Made by a program: the position numbers and the translations under genes. Below are positions 33,232 to 43,825 of a stretch of DNA of 60,000 bases, piece after piece; within the stretch, counting starts at the first letter, position 1, and every line of letters starts with the position of its first letter. Under the pieces are notes generated by a model that searched no databases, was not told the DNA's origin, and was given only the letters and a program-made list of their open reading frames with translations. The stretch is from Nematostella vectensis (lineage: Eukaryota; Cnidaria; Anthozoa; Actiniaria; Edwardsiidae). The stretch covers positions 7,931,540-7,991,539 of the forward strand of contig NC_064042.1 in NCBI RefSeq assembly GCF_932526225.1. Reading direction: 5' to 3'.

Positions 33232-33433
33232 CATGCAGCTTTCGCTTTTCATAGCTTACGAACATTCTACCGACTTCAGCAGTGGAGAGACTGTGTTCTC
33301 CTAACTGAGAACTGGGGATAGGAACGTTCACAGAGAAAGCTTGTGCCAATGCGAACAGACTTGCCACCAGCGCAAGGATCGCTAATAGATATAATGCGGT
33401 GCAAATGAAAATTGTGCAGCACCAGAAGATGAA
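33232..33433 (-). CDS. Probable terminal exon of an unidentified membrane protein
   Basis: A TTATTCTTGCAG acceptor at about 33434 is followed by an open frame of about 66 codons to a TAG at about 33232. It encodes a TM segment (FICTALYLLAILALVASLFA) and then a hydrophilic tail with EHSLSTAEVGRMFVSYEKRK. Upstream exons were not found. It forms an inverted repeat with the plus-strand copy at 33026-33180. Length and family are unknown. Confidence 0.45.
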
Positions 33434-33499
33434 CCTGCAAGAATAATGGTCTAAGTGCGGCGTGTGGAGAGCGTAAAAGTCAGAAACAATTCTGGACTA

Positions 33500-35100
33500 A
33501 TCGAGCTAGTGCTAGACGTTCACAGTTTATTAGAAGTGTAACTAGCTTTCTAAAGGCTGGTGTAAAACCTCAAGTAAATTAAAAAAGTGTCACAAAAGTG
33601 ATTACTGCTGTATCAGGTATTGGGCTTGCTACTGAGTTGCTGCCACATATAAGTTATCTATCACTGACGCGAATACAGCAATACTCAAATTGTGTCTTTA
33701 ATTATTTTTGGCCAATGACCTTTTACATTTTCTGATTCAAAGTATTTTTAATTCTTTTAGGGTTTTCGACGCGGGTACTCTGTGGTTTTTAGAATACAGA
33801 AATATCAGAAAAAGATATACAAGTGTTAAAACCGAAATAACCCGAGCTGGTATAACTCTCTGAAAGCTCGAACTAAAGATTTCGCAGACGATTGCAGTAA
33901 TGCAGAATTTAACAGAATGCTTTAAAAGCTTTTAGCATTGAAGTTCTGTCAGAAGACCAGTGCTAGACATATATGGTTTTATTTGCCTTCAAACTCTCTT
34001 ACGGAGGTTGTTTGGAGAATTAACATTAGATGGCATCAACGCAGCCAGGCCACCTCAGCCTATACCTCTCGCCGCTCGCCCTCCCCCTTGCACATCGTCG
34101 GGTATAAATTCAATAAATGACAAACAGTTTAACATCTCTTTTTTTACTTATTAGCTCCAGTTGTTGGTCTGTATGCCTATATTTTGCAAGTTTTGGTTCT
34201 TGAAAGAACCCACTGACTTGAATCTCTATTTGAAAATCGCATTGTTTTTCTTCTAGTCCTGCATTCATCCGCATGCTTCTTTATCGTCGTATACAACGTT
34301 CTGCTCTTTTCCCCGTGACATAAGGCTCCCCTTTTCAAAAATCTTCCCCAAATCAAACAATGTTTCCCTTTTGTCTAATTGGTGTATCGAAAACTAAGGC
34401 ACGAGCACATAAGATGCCTAAAATCACTCCAAGAAAACCGAAGGAAAACACGATAACTCTAATGATTTAGGCAGCATTTAGTGCCTCCCCACCCCCCCAA
34501 AACAAAGATAAATTATTAAAGTGTACGTGCATATATTATATGTTAGCGCTGTCGTGTCAATGAAAAAGTGCTATTATAGTCATGATTGTCTACCTTCTGA
34601 TAAAACGTTTTGATGGTAACGGTACTTCGTTGCAGCAAAACGGGTTATTGTCCTCTAGAGAACAAACCTATTAGGGTCGAGATTCGGCACAGTGTTCATA
34701 CCCACAACTAGAGATGCATATTTGGCATTTGTTAGCAAAAGGTAGCCCAAGCATATTTGGGGTATGTTAGCCACAGGTAGCCCAAGCATATCTGGGGTGT
34801 AAGCATTGTTGGCTTGACAAGCGACAAGCTCCACAATGACTATGCCCCACGAGCCGAATTGCTTTGCGTTGTGTGACAAGTCGGTTGGAGTAATTTTTCC
34901 TGTTATTCAAGTCTTCTCGGATACAATAACCTAAAAATGAACGTAAGAACAAACAGTAAACCATTTTACCGTGACCACTGACAATACATACACTAGACCA
35001 CTTGATTTTGACCCTCGCTCTATTGGGCTTTATCACTGTTGTAACATGTAGAAAACATTACATATATGATTACTTTACCTTATATAAATACATATTTCAT
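33500..35100. other. Gene-free stretch
   Basis: AT-rich. Two tandem GGTAGCCCAAGCATATYTGG segments at about 34740-34798 carry the terminus seen in the foldbacks at 19884 and 26505. No gene supported. Confidence 0.45.
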
Positions 35101-35110
35101 GTTTTATGTT

Positions 35111-35435
35111 ATACGGCCGTAACGACGACATCTGATTCCTGCCGGCTCCGTATTCTCTCGAGCGGTCTATCGCTAATAAACAACGCGCAGTCATTGTTAC
35201 AACATGCCCAAGAAACACAAAAATACACTTCCAACGCCAGAACTATTACGACCACAAGGATAATCAAGCCTTGTGATGAGCTTATTCTTTGTGCCTCGTC
35301 CACAGGCGGTCCGGCAACAGGCTTGTGATTTGAGCTTTTTGGCGGTAAATTCTCCGCAACCGCTAACACATTGTGCACATTCGCCAACGAAATAAAGAGA
35401 ACGAATCTAAGATGCCTTTGCCATGAACCGTTCAT
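35111..35435 (-). CDS. Small type I membrane protein, 108 aa, unidentified
   Basis: ATG at 35435 (a GTG one codon upstream is ignored). A signal peptide is likely at residues 1-27 (RFVLFISLANVHNVLAVA), then a short Pro/Lys-rich ectodomain, one TM helix at about 56-74 (GLIILVVVIVLALEVYF), a Cys cluster (WACCNNDC) at its cytosolic edge that could be palmitoylated, and a charged tail. No family recognised. Its layout resembles the proteins at 48786-49046, 52251-52544 and 55141-55488. Confidence 0.6.
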
Positions 35436-35439
35436 CACT

Positions 35440-36600
35440 ATAAAAGGCTGCTTTGTCCGCTTTTTTTTTTAGATTTTGATTTGTTCCCTCTTGATGGCTT
35501 CGTTCCTGGAAATTCTTTTAACTAGCATGCCTCTGGCTTCCTGTAAATCCCGGAAACCTGTTTGTTATCAGCCACAATCCATTTATCGCAAATACTTCAT
35601 TGTAGAGTGATTTTTTCCCTCATCAACTTCAAGAAATTCTCCTCGTATGTAAATCTTTTTCACACGGAATACCAATGTGCGGATGAGCGATACAAAAGGA
35701 GATCTTCCACAATGAATTACTTCTTGTCGTAATTGCTGTTCCTTTTTTTTAACAGACAGCAACTTGACGAAGCCATCATCTCGTAGATCATGTTATCTAT
35801 TGTGACACTAGCTTTTGTATGTTTTGCGTACGTAATCTCTTTATTTATGCATTGTTTTCATTTGTGTTGAATTTACAGAGAGCCCAAACCGTATGAATTA
35901 TAGATCCTATTCTTGATGCTCCCTGTAGGTACTTAGGTATGTGAGATTTTACAGGTCCGTCGAAACCTTCATTACATAATAACGTGTGAAAGCACAGTGC
36001 AAGCCTTCCTGCATCTCTCATATAGCGCCAGTTTAAGGGGAATAAGCGTAACTATAAAGTAATAACCGATACACCATTATTTTTCTGAACCATGCGATAC
36101 GAAACGCTGTTCTCATATAATAAGCTTGGCAATGCCTTTCGTTAGATGAATTACGTTAAATTAAGATCGATATCACGAGAAGAAAGTTTAATTTTGTCAT
36201 GTTTACTGAAATATTAAATTATGGCGTTTTTCTGAAGTTAGTCAACCGTCTTTGCAACACACTCTGATCGTACTTCATGTTAGGAACGGGAAATATAATC
36301 ACCATGTGCAAGCAATCCAATGAATTAACCTGATCTTGTTGTAAAATAGTGGATCAAATCTGAGTCAAGTGTGGTTTTGGGGATTTGCGGCTCATCAAAA
36401 TTGAAATACAAACAATTTGAAGCAATCAATTTTTTTAATGCAGTATTCGATTACGTACATGAATCGAAATGAATCCCGCTTTGTCGGCTTTTAATTCAAC
36501 AAGAATGAAGAAGAGTTTCATATAGTTTATTACGGCATATTGAATTTTGTATGTACCGATATTCGCAAAAAATCTCATGAATCACTACCATATAATTTAT
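35440..36600. other. Gene-free stretch
   Basis: AT-rich, with a T-run at about 35461 and no recognised coding sequence or repeat. Confidence 0.5.
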
Positions 36601-36632
36601 CTTAAACTTGTTTAATTTGTTAGTCTTGGCTT

Positions 36633-36721
36633 CCTCATCTTTGGGGACCCAGGGCGTACTGAGCGGAAACGAGCGGGTTACGCTTGTTTACTCTCAGTAC
36701 GCCCTGGGTCCCCGAGGATGG
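36633..36721. repeat. Hairpin with 31-bp arms
   Basis: TTTGGGGACCCAGGGCGTAC and its complement GTACGCCCTGGGTCCCCGAG are separated by about 27 bp. The arms are almost perfect. A small foldback element is likely. Confidence 0.75.
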
Positions 36722-36804
36722 GTTTCCTTACCTGAAACCATTCTGGGGTTAAAAAGATTAATTAAAATTATGTGCTCACACAACTCTTCACCGCATACCC
36801 ACTT

Positions 36805-37178
36805 CAAAGTTCGTCGCCCTCTTATAAAAACTGCCCCCGCTAGTTCAAAGTTCGTCGTCCTCTTATAAAAACTGCCCCCACTAGTTCTAAGTTTGTCGCC
36901 CTCTTATAAAAACTTCCCCCGGTACTTCAAAGTTTGTCGCGACAAACTTTGAAGGCGACGAACTTTGAAGTAGCGGGGCAGTTTTTATAAGAGGGCGACA
37001 AACTTTGAACTAGCGGTGGCAGTTTTTATAAGAGAGAACAAACTTTGAAGTAGCGGGGGCAGTTTTTATAAGAGGGCGACAAGCTTCGAAGTAGCGGGGG
37101 CAGTTTTTATAAGAGGGCGACAAACTTTGAACTAGAAGGGGGCAGTTTTTATAAGAGGGCGACAAACTTTGAACTAGC
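36805..37178. repeat. About 41-bp minisatellite that reverses orientation
   Basis: Three or four units of TTCAAAGTTCGTCGCCCTCT plus TATAAAAACTGCCCCCGCTAG run forward to about 36935. The array then flips at AAGTTTGTCGCGACAAACTT and continues as five or six inverted units. The forward and reverse halves can form a long hairpin. Confidence 0.9.
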
Positions 37179-37349
37179 GGGTTTTTTTTTATCTCACACA
37201 GACGTTGTTACTTTTGAAAACAATCGGCGCGCCGTAGCTATGAGCCATGTCGCCCTCTTTTGCTCTTTATGGGCGCGCTCGGTCTACTTTGAAATACCCT
37301 AAGTAATAGCAGATTATCTAAAAGACCAATGGCAGTAAGAACAGAGTTT

Positions 37350-37633
37350 GTTCTCCTAAATTCTGATAAAAACCACGAATAACCTCTAATTTGGCTTAAA
37401 TGTGCCTTGTTTGCAACGCGCCCTCCGTGTTTGATTATTAGAAAATCCGGTCAAGTTACGTTGGTAATCTAAGGTATTACCCCGTGTCCCCGACGCTAGC
37501 CGAAACCTGCCCGACTTAGTTATTTTTCTTGACCGGATTTTCTTATCACATACAGAGAGCGAATTGCAAACAAGGCATATTTAAGCCATATTAGATTAAA
37601 TTTCGTGGTTTATTGTCAGAATTTAGCCTAACA
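37350..37633. mobile_element. Foldback element, arms about 105 bp
   Basis: The left arm runs from TTCTCCTAAATTCTGATAAA to GAAAATCCGGTCAAG. The right arm is its inverse from TTGACCGGATTTTC to CAGAATTTAGCCTAAC. The loop is about 70 bp. Arms are diverged but clearly paired, including TGCCTTGTTTGCAA/TTGCAAACAAGGCA. Confidence 0.75.
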
Positions 37634-37801
37634 AGCCCTCAAATGCAAGCCCCACCCCCACCCCCCGTTCTCGTTGGAAATAATTTGTCAATCAATTAAC
37701 TGGCCTGTTTGCATGATCTTGTCATAGCAGCGTGTGACATGATTTCATTGACCACAAAAACCTAGTTTTCGCCTAGTTTTCCACTTTCTATACTTATAGA
37801 G

Positions 37802-37963
37802 CAGTGCCGCAACAGACCTCAAAATACTGGAAGGGCACAATAGAGAGAAATTAAGAAAATATTTGGGGGTACGGCTATGCCTACTGGTCATTTCCTTATC
37901 ATTTTTGAAGATATTAGGGGGGGGGTACGTGCCCCTAAAGCCACACCCACTGCTACCGCCTTG
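37802..37963. mobile_element. MITE, copy 3 of the CAGAGCCGTAAC family
   Basis: CAGTGCCGCAACAG at the left and CTGCTACCGCCTTG at the right, with the shared internal AAATTAAGAA and GTGCCCCTAA motifs. Confidence 0.6.
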
Positions 37964-38722
37964 TGGAGCTACGCCCAGTACTACCTTACTAATAAGTCAG
38001 TTTACAATTCAGGATTGTCCAGGGGGACTGGTGACGTTTTGGTCTAAAATTCACCGGAAAATATAAGTCTTTCATTACTATAACACCCCCAGACGCCCGT
38101 AAAATATAGGCCCGAATCCAAAACGTCAGGAATGCAAACTAAACATCACCAGACCCGGATACTCATAAATAAATCCAAGGCATAGACGACCTTTAAAAGC
38201 GCATGGGTGCGGTCATTTATTACTGGGGGGGGAGGCAAATATGTAGGGGGGGGGCTATGTTTTTTTGGCCACCGATTAAGGTGCGGTCACATTTTTTGGG
38301 GCTGGCATTAGAGGGGGGTTCACATTTTTTGGGCGCCGAATGTTTTAATATAATACTGAGCAAGAGAGTCACTGTTCAAATGTAAATTTTACTCAGTTCT
38401 ACACAATGTTTCCTACTATTGTATGTCTAGTTCCATATTGTTCAGGTACAAATCTTGTCTCTATATAAATAAATTTTGAGAACCCCTCTCATGGTTGACA
38501 GACAAAGCTGCACGTTCTAATCAGTTGAACAAAACGAATACTTTAACATGTTGCAAAACCTAGAATGTCTTTGTTAATGTTGTCGACGACGTAGTCGTTA
38601 ACTAGCGACACCGGTATTTGTTGTTTATCTCTGTGCCACTCTTAAACTAGGGAAACTGAAGATTCATACTTAAATTGGACAAATAGGACAAAATTGCCAA
38701 ATCTATATTTTTAGTAAAGGCT

Positions 38723-38728
38723 ATATTC
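38723..38728. repeat. Left target-site duplication of the virus-like element
   Basis: ATATTC, repeated exactly at 46137-46142 directly outside the other end. Confidence 0.75.
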
Positions 38729-39451
38729 GGTGGGGACTGGGTCATTTCATAGAAACGGGAGGGGTCCCACGTACAAAACTTTTTGGGGCAACTGTGCATG
38801 TAGGCCGGGCGCGTCCCACGTACACAACTTTTTGGGGCAATTGTGCATGTAGGCCGGGCGCGTCCCACGTACACAACTTTTTGGGGCAATTGTGCATGTA
38901 GGCCGGGCGCGTCCCACGTACACAACTTTTTGGGGCAATTGTGCATGTAGGACGGGCGCGTCCCACGTACACAACTTTTTGGGGCAATTGTGCATGTAGG
39001 CCGGGCGCGTCCCACGTACGCGGCTTTTCGGGGCGACTGCGCATGCGGGCCGGGAGCGCCCCGTAAGGCCCCCAAGGCCTGGGGTATACTGTCTGGGGGA
39101 CTGGGGGGGGAAGGGGGGGGTTCCGTGAAAGCGGGCTGGCGCCCGCCGCCCGGCTCGCCGCGCCCCCAGCCCGTTTTTTGTATGCCCTAGGGCATACCCG
39201 AGGCCTGGGGTATGCCGTCTGGGGGACTGGGGACCTTCATAGAAACGAGAGGCTCGCCGCGCCCCCCAGCCCGTTCTTCGTATGCCCTAGCGCATACCCA
39301 AGGCCTAGGGTGTGCCGCGCGAAGCGCTGGGGGGGTTCATAAAAATGGGGATAACCCGCGCCGCGCCCCCCAGCCCGTTCCCCGCCAGGGGCTTATCCTG
39401 GTGTCCCGCCTCCTCGCCCCCCGGAGCGCCTAGCGCGCACCGGGCGGCGCG
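38729..39451. repeat. Left terminal inverted repeat of the virus-like element
   Basis: Starts GGTGGGGACTGGGTCATTTC. About 5.5 copies of a 49-bp unit (CCCACGTACACAACTTTTTG, then GGGCAATTGTGCATGTAGGC) fill 38766-39038. Beyond them come GC-rich blocks with TATGCCCTAGGGCATA palindromes to GGAGCGCCTAGCGCGC. It is longer than the right copy because of extra tandem units and an additional GC-rich block. ORFs in either strand are artefacts. Confidence 0.9.
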
Positions 39452-39558
39452 ATAACAGGGTGGCTGGCCCCCCTTGTGTGTGTGTTTCACACACATAACA
39501 TGTGGGAACCTTGCAATTAGACCCCCGTCTGTTCTGTAGTATACCGAGCATTCGAAGG

Positions 39559-39825
39559 ATGAAGTGCGGACAAGATTACTGCGGGTGGCTAAAGATCGGC
39601 CATGCAAAAACGTGTGGCCAGAGGTGCATGGACAAGTACTGCAAGGTGCACCTCCAAAGGCGGAGGCACATGCCGTGCAGGATCTGCGGCATAGGGACGC
39701 AGTCGGAGACCCGGTTTTGCCGCCCGAATCGTGTAGGGCAGAGGATGCGCGGCACCGAGAGGCGCGCTCGGGAACGGTTCGCACTCGTCCTGTCTGATAT
39801 CGTAGCCCGCGATACGGGCAATTAG
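39559..39825 (+). CDS. Small Cys/His-rich zinc-binding protein of the virus-like element
   Basis: An intact 88-residue frame directly inside the left TIR. Cysteines at 3, 8, 19, 23 and 28 with His 31 (the last pair as CxxH), then a CxxC at 40-43 and Cys 54 suggest two zinc knuckles. The C-terminal third is basic and helical (RGTERRARERFALVL), consistent with nucleic-acid binding. It is the only gene in the element without an obvious break. No specific family is recognised, and a regulatory or virion DNA-binding role is inference. Confidence 0.65.
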   Translation: MKCGQDYCGWLKIGHAKTCGQRCMDKYCKVHLQRRRHMPCRICGIGTQSETRFCRPNRVGQRMRGTERRARERFALVLSDIVARDTGN

Positions 39826-39990
39826 ACGCTGGGTGGCACAAGGCATACCCAAACACTCGTCCTGTCTGGCATCGCAGCCCGCGATACGGGCAATTAGATG
39901 CTGGGTGGCACAAGGCATACCCAAACACTCGTCCTGTCTGGCATCGCAGCCGCGATACGGGCAATTAGAGACTGGGTGGCACAAGGTATA
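39790..39990. repeat. Tandem repeat of about 67 bp, three copies
   Basis: The unit contains CGATACGGGCAATTAGACGC and GGTGGCACAAGGCATACCCA. It starts within the last codons of the zinc-protein gene and ends just before the next ATG at 39998, another array seeded at a gene end. Confidence 0.85.
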
Positions 39991-39997
39991 CCCAAAC

Positions 39998-40797
39998 ATG
40001 GACGCTTACATAGAGGAGATTCTCAATAGCATGCCTGACAAAGAGGCGCCTGCCGTACTAGCAGGGCTGGTCCAGAACATCCTGGACGAGGACATCCCCG
40101 AGGATGTCAAGCACAAGCTGCTTAAGCCGCTCGTTCCGGCAGAAGCGCGTCGGCGAGAGGCTGACGAAGAGGCCCCGCCGACTACGTCGGCGCAGGAGCC
40201 GTGTCGCGAGTTCGACCCACTTCTGAAGCAAAAGGGCCCAGAGGGCTTAGACCCCGAGAAGTACTATTCTCTCTTCGGCGGCGGCGCCCATCTTCGGTTC
40301 CCAAGCGTGGATGCCACTCTTCGGGGCCAAGACATAAGCACCGGTGTTTACCAGGAGATACGAGATCTTGGTGGAGCAGGAGTCATTGCTCCAAAGCCGG
40401 TTATGCGGGGGCCTGATATCAATGACGATGGCTCGGTGTGGTGGGTCTCGCACGAGCGAGAGTCTCTGCGGGCAAACGCAGTGCTGCCACCGGTGCTCGA
40501 GATGGTAGACCCCGACCGGCATTACAGACTCTTTACGGTCGTTGGTAAGGCCCCCGCAGAGCGATTGTAGCCAATCACAGAGGAGGAAGGGCGCTCGGAG
40601 CACAAGATTGGTGGGTCATTAGTCAAAAGAGGAGACCAAATCGCAGTCGGCGCCCTGGAAGGCATCGATGCGGGTATTTGGGAGAAAGGACCAGAGTACC
40701 TCGTCTACTTGAGATACGAGCTTCGCCCTTTACCTGAGCAAAATGGTGAGCCTGGGCCAATGTTTGAGCGAGAGGGGGGTGACACCTTTGCTAACTG
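39998..40797 (+). pseudogene. N-terminal part of the viral replication gene, unrecognised domain
   Basis: ATG at 39998 opens 190 codons to a TAG at 40568-40570. The same frame then stays open with similar composition to a TGA at about 40795, where a frameshift would join it to the polymerase-like region. It begins with an acidic helical segment (MDAYIEEILNSM). The middle region has no recognised motif. It could be a terminal-protein or exonuclease-side domain of a protein-primed polymerase, by position only (inference). Confidence 0.5.
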
Positions 40798-42100
40798 AGT
40801 TCTGTTGCCGACTTCTTGAGGAATCGCGGCACCTCGCGCTCCCTCGGTCTAACCAAGACACGAGGTAAGATCGTCGAGCGATTTGACAAAAAGCTGGCCA
40901 CTACGGGATGCACCAAAGAAGACCTCTTTGAGATGTAAAAGAAGCTCGAGGTAAAGCTAGTAGCCGTGGACGCCCTGGGTAACGTTCTGTGAGACTCTGG
41001 GAAGTACAAGACTAAGGCGAGGGTCACTATCCCTTGCCACAATAACCACGCCTGGGCGGAGCTTCCGACCGAACCACCTGCGATCACGAGCGTCCACGGC
41101 CTAGACTTCGAGGCTGAGGGGGAGCTTCGTTCGTTATGTCAGGAGAAGGCTCTAACCAGTGCCGCCACAAAAACGCGCGAGGCAAAAGTGCGAGAGGTGC
41201 TTATTCGCTTTATAAACAGGGCGATCCCCAGAAGCACGAGGATCTGGCTGTGCGGGCGCGTTATAGCCACGCACGAAGGCAAATGCTCACATCGACATGC
41301 GTGCGGCGTACCTAGGATGCGAGGACAGTCTCTCCGGTGGCGCCTCGGACGCCATTGATTTGGTACGGAAATACGGCTTCCCTACGAACGTGTATCGTAT
41401 CGCGGATGTTGTGGGACGGCCACTGAGCGAGGTTCTTCAACTAACCGGGGTCATTCAGCTGACCGAGTGGGAGTTCTCTGAGGCCTGCCACCCCTAAACT
41501 TCCGGGAGGGTAGGGCAGCACTTGGAACAAAACGAGGGCTGGATCACCACGCCAGAGCTCAAGGACCTGTTAGACTCGGGTGACCTCGTCATGGCCACGG
41601 CGAGGGAGGTGTTGTATAGCGTCGGAAAAAAAGACTCCATCAGGTTCCCTCACTCCATCGCGAGTAGCAAAGACTCGCAGTATCCTGAGGGTAGAGGTCT
41701 CGCTGTCCGTTTCGTAGGCAAGTGCGCTCGCCATGGCGACGAGTCCTCGATCGTAGTTCGTGACCGTGGAGAAGCCACGTATCTGACAAACCTCCTTGCG
41801 GGCACCGACCACTTACTTAACTTCGAGCATGCCGACGGGGCTCATCTGATCCAATACAAAGACGGTGTCCGACGCTCACAATGGTACCATATCAGGGCCT
41901 TCGTCTTGGCGTACACAAACATAGCGTTGCGACGCATGTTGAGGCGGGTTCCTCGCGAAGACGTCCTCCGGGTGTGCACAGATGCCATATACGCAAAGGC
42001 GGTGCCCAGTGGTGTAAAGCTCGTGGAGCGAAATTCGAGGTATGGAGAGTGGCGCCACAAGAAGACTTGGTGCGAGTGGCAACCCGAAGCGGCTTGGGAT
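40798..42100 (+). pseudogene. Probable family B DNA polymerase region of the virus-like element
   Basis: Two successive frames: about 40798-41330, with in-frame stops at 40936-40938 and 40990-40992, and about 41294-42100, with a stop at 41495-41497. The first contains a CHNNHAW motif. The second opens with IDMRAAYLG, which looks like palm motif A (Dx2SLYP-type), and later has a YTNIALRRML helix followed by VCTDAIY near 41972-41992, which sits where PolB motif C (DTDS) should be but lacks the first Asp. The assignment rests on order and spacing of short motifs and needs a profile search. Stops and frameshifts show it is dead. Confidence 0.5.
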
Positions 42101-43290
42101 GCGAAGAAGTCGGGGAGCTTGGCCAAAGAGCCAAGCACTGTGCCGAGTCTGCCGTGCAATCTAGTGGCCGCAACCTCTGCAAAGATGTATCTAGCCGGCC
42201 AAGGAGGATCGGGGAAGACCGATGGGGCGGTGAGCATGTTCCGCGGCCGGAACGTTGTGGTGCTCACTCCCTAGAACGACCTTGCCTACGACCATCGCAA
42301 TAACCTGCGCCTCGCGGTGAAGGCCCAAACCTACCACCATTACCTCTGCATACCAGCGGAGAAGCCGATAGAGGAGTGGAGACCTTCCGAGCTGGGGCAC
42401 AAACTCGACCGTCTCGCAGAAGTAATCATCATTGACGAGTGCTGTAAGGTACAGACTAAAGTGCTACGCGCCGTCCTAGGGTATCTCGCCACGCGGCCGT
42501 GTCAGGTAGTGTGTTGTGGCGACTATGGGCAGGTGCCGCCCTGGGAAGATAAAGAGGGGCCTCACGATATGCTCGAGGAGTGGGCACAAGGGAACATCCG
42601 CTGGTTCGAGTCCTACTACCGCTGCCTGTGTGAAGACTACGGAAAGCCGTACAGTACATGCGACGGCCTGCCCTCCTCCAGGCTCCACTACATAAAGGAC
42701 CGGATTTGGTGTCGGTCAGATTTCCAAAAGCTTGAAGTGTTTCGAGAGGAGTGGGATGCGGTAGCGTTCGACGCGGCGATCGAGCAGGCCCACCCAGACG
42801 ATTTGTGGGTGTGCTCGACCAACAAGATGGGGCTTTTGTTCAGCAGCGATTGATAGAGCACCACAGGAAAAACTACCCCCGATTGCCAGCAACCATCCGC
42901 TTTGACCCCGATCCTAGCGTCGCACATCCTTATCGCAAGCAAGGGCGGCCAGTGACGGTGCCAGGCAAAAGGGGTGAGGAGGTCGAGGCATACAAAGGCA
43001 CGGTAGTCAAGGTTCCTCTCGACGCGGTCCTTAACGGGCTTCCCCTCGGGTGGAAATACGCGGGCTGGGGAACCGTCCACCGGGTGCAGGGCAAGACTAT
43101 CCAGACTCCAAGACGTCTGTTTATCGTAGACCACAGCTTAGAGGGCTGGATCACAAATGCTGTATACACCGGCATCTCCCGCGTGCGGCACGCCGACCAG
43201 ATTGTACGCGTGATTCCCCCCGATAACGCGAATCAAGCGATACGCTATAGACGACAGGCAAAAGGGTCGCACAATGTACACGGGATCGCA
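42101..43290 (+). pseudogene. Superfamily 1 helicase domain of the virus-like element
   Basis: It follows the polymerase-like region in the same frame. Visible are Walker A GQGGSGKT (42197-42220), Walker B VIIIDECCK (D at 42434), motif III VVCCGDYGQVPP near 42506-42541, and after a 1-nt frameshift near 42835 the C-terminal motifs WGTVHRVQGKT (about 43075-43105) and VYTGISRVRHAD (about 43162-43197). This is the Pif1/RecD-like SF1 pattern. A TAG at 42272-42274 and the frameshift break it. A helicase fused behind a polymerase would supply both activities for copying a linear genome (inference). Confidence 0.85.
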
Positions 43291-43402
43291 CCACGTTCTA
43301 ACGGTAGACCACGTACTCGGCATGATTGCTGACGCGGAAAAGAAGTGCACGGTCTGTGGCACCCAGCTTCTGTTTCAGGGATACACCAAGAGCCACGGGT
43401 CC
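43274..43402 (+). pseudogene. Truncated zinc/HNH-like tail of the viral replication gene
   Basis: Shifted one frame from the helicase, it reads LTVDHVLGMIADAEKKC and CTVCGTQLLF. A histidine-containing helix followed by CxxC is how HNH-type nucleases begin, but the second half of such a domain (the following Asn/His and CxxC) is absent because homology stops at about 43402, where minus-strand gene debris begins. HNH is a suggestion only. Confidence 0.4.
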
Positions 43403-43537
43403 GTCGCTCGCCGTCGGCCCTTGTCCTGGAGGTCTTCCTCGTTTACGGCGATGTACACCTCCGTTCCGACCTCTAAGGGGACCTCTAGGGGGGGCTTTTC
43501 GGCTTTGAGAGTCACGCGCCTCAGTTTTATGGCGTCT
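43375..43537 (-). pseudogene. Orphan fragment of a third minus-strand viral gene
   Basis: One base out of frame from the ATPase fragment, the minus strand reads VTLKAEKPPLEVPLEVGTEV, then YIAVNEEDLQDKG, to a stop at 43375-43377. The balanced composition and beta-strand-like alternation suggest real coding sequence, perhaps a minor capsid protein, joined here by a deletion. No motif confirms this. Confidence 0.35.
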
Positions 43538-43825
43538 CGGCTTAGTGATGCTGGTGAGCTGCTGCGTGATCACCCACACGCTTATACCCACGTGGCGCGC
43601 GCTGAACGCCAAGTTGACAAGCTGGTCAGAGCGCCTGTTTACGTCTTTTGAGGCCGCACAGTCGTCAAGTATGATTAGCGTATTAGTGCCTTCGAAGACA
43701 GCGGAGACAAACCTCTGCAGTATGTCGATCTGACCCGCCTCAGGTGTGACGACAAACAGACGATCGTCGCCCTCGCCGAAGCCTTCGTATGTTTTGTTGT
43801 AGACAAAGGTAGGGCAGTCTCGAGT
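43538..43825 (-). pseudogene. Genome-packaging ATPase fragment (FtsK/HerA, A32-like)
   Basis: The retained part has a Walker B strand TLIILDDCA (Asp pair at about 43661-43666) followed by the helix QLVNLAFSARHVG and the strand WVITQQLTSI with its conserved Gln pair, the order typical of viral packaging ATPases. The Walker A half is missing: the frame begins where the capsid gene breaks off. Downstream, homology ends after SITKP at 43538. Only about 95 residues of a protein usually near 200-250 residues remain. In the virus it would pump DNA into the capsid (family knowledge). Confidence 0.75.

Noticed and set aside
38647-39075. 142-codon minus-strand ORF rich in Pro, Cys and Arg
   Set aside because: Lies in the 49-bp tandem units of the left TIR; the repeated peptide follows the DNA unit.
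39305-39999. Minus-strand ORFs of 219 and 136 codons
   Set aside because: Antisense to the zinc-protein gene, the TIR and the tandem repeat; no coding motif.
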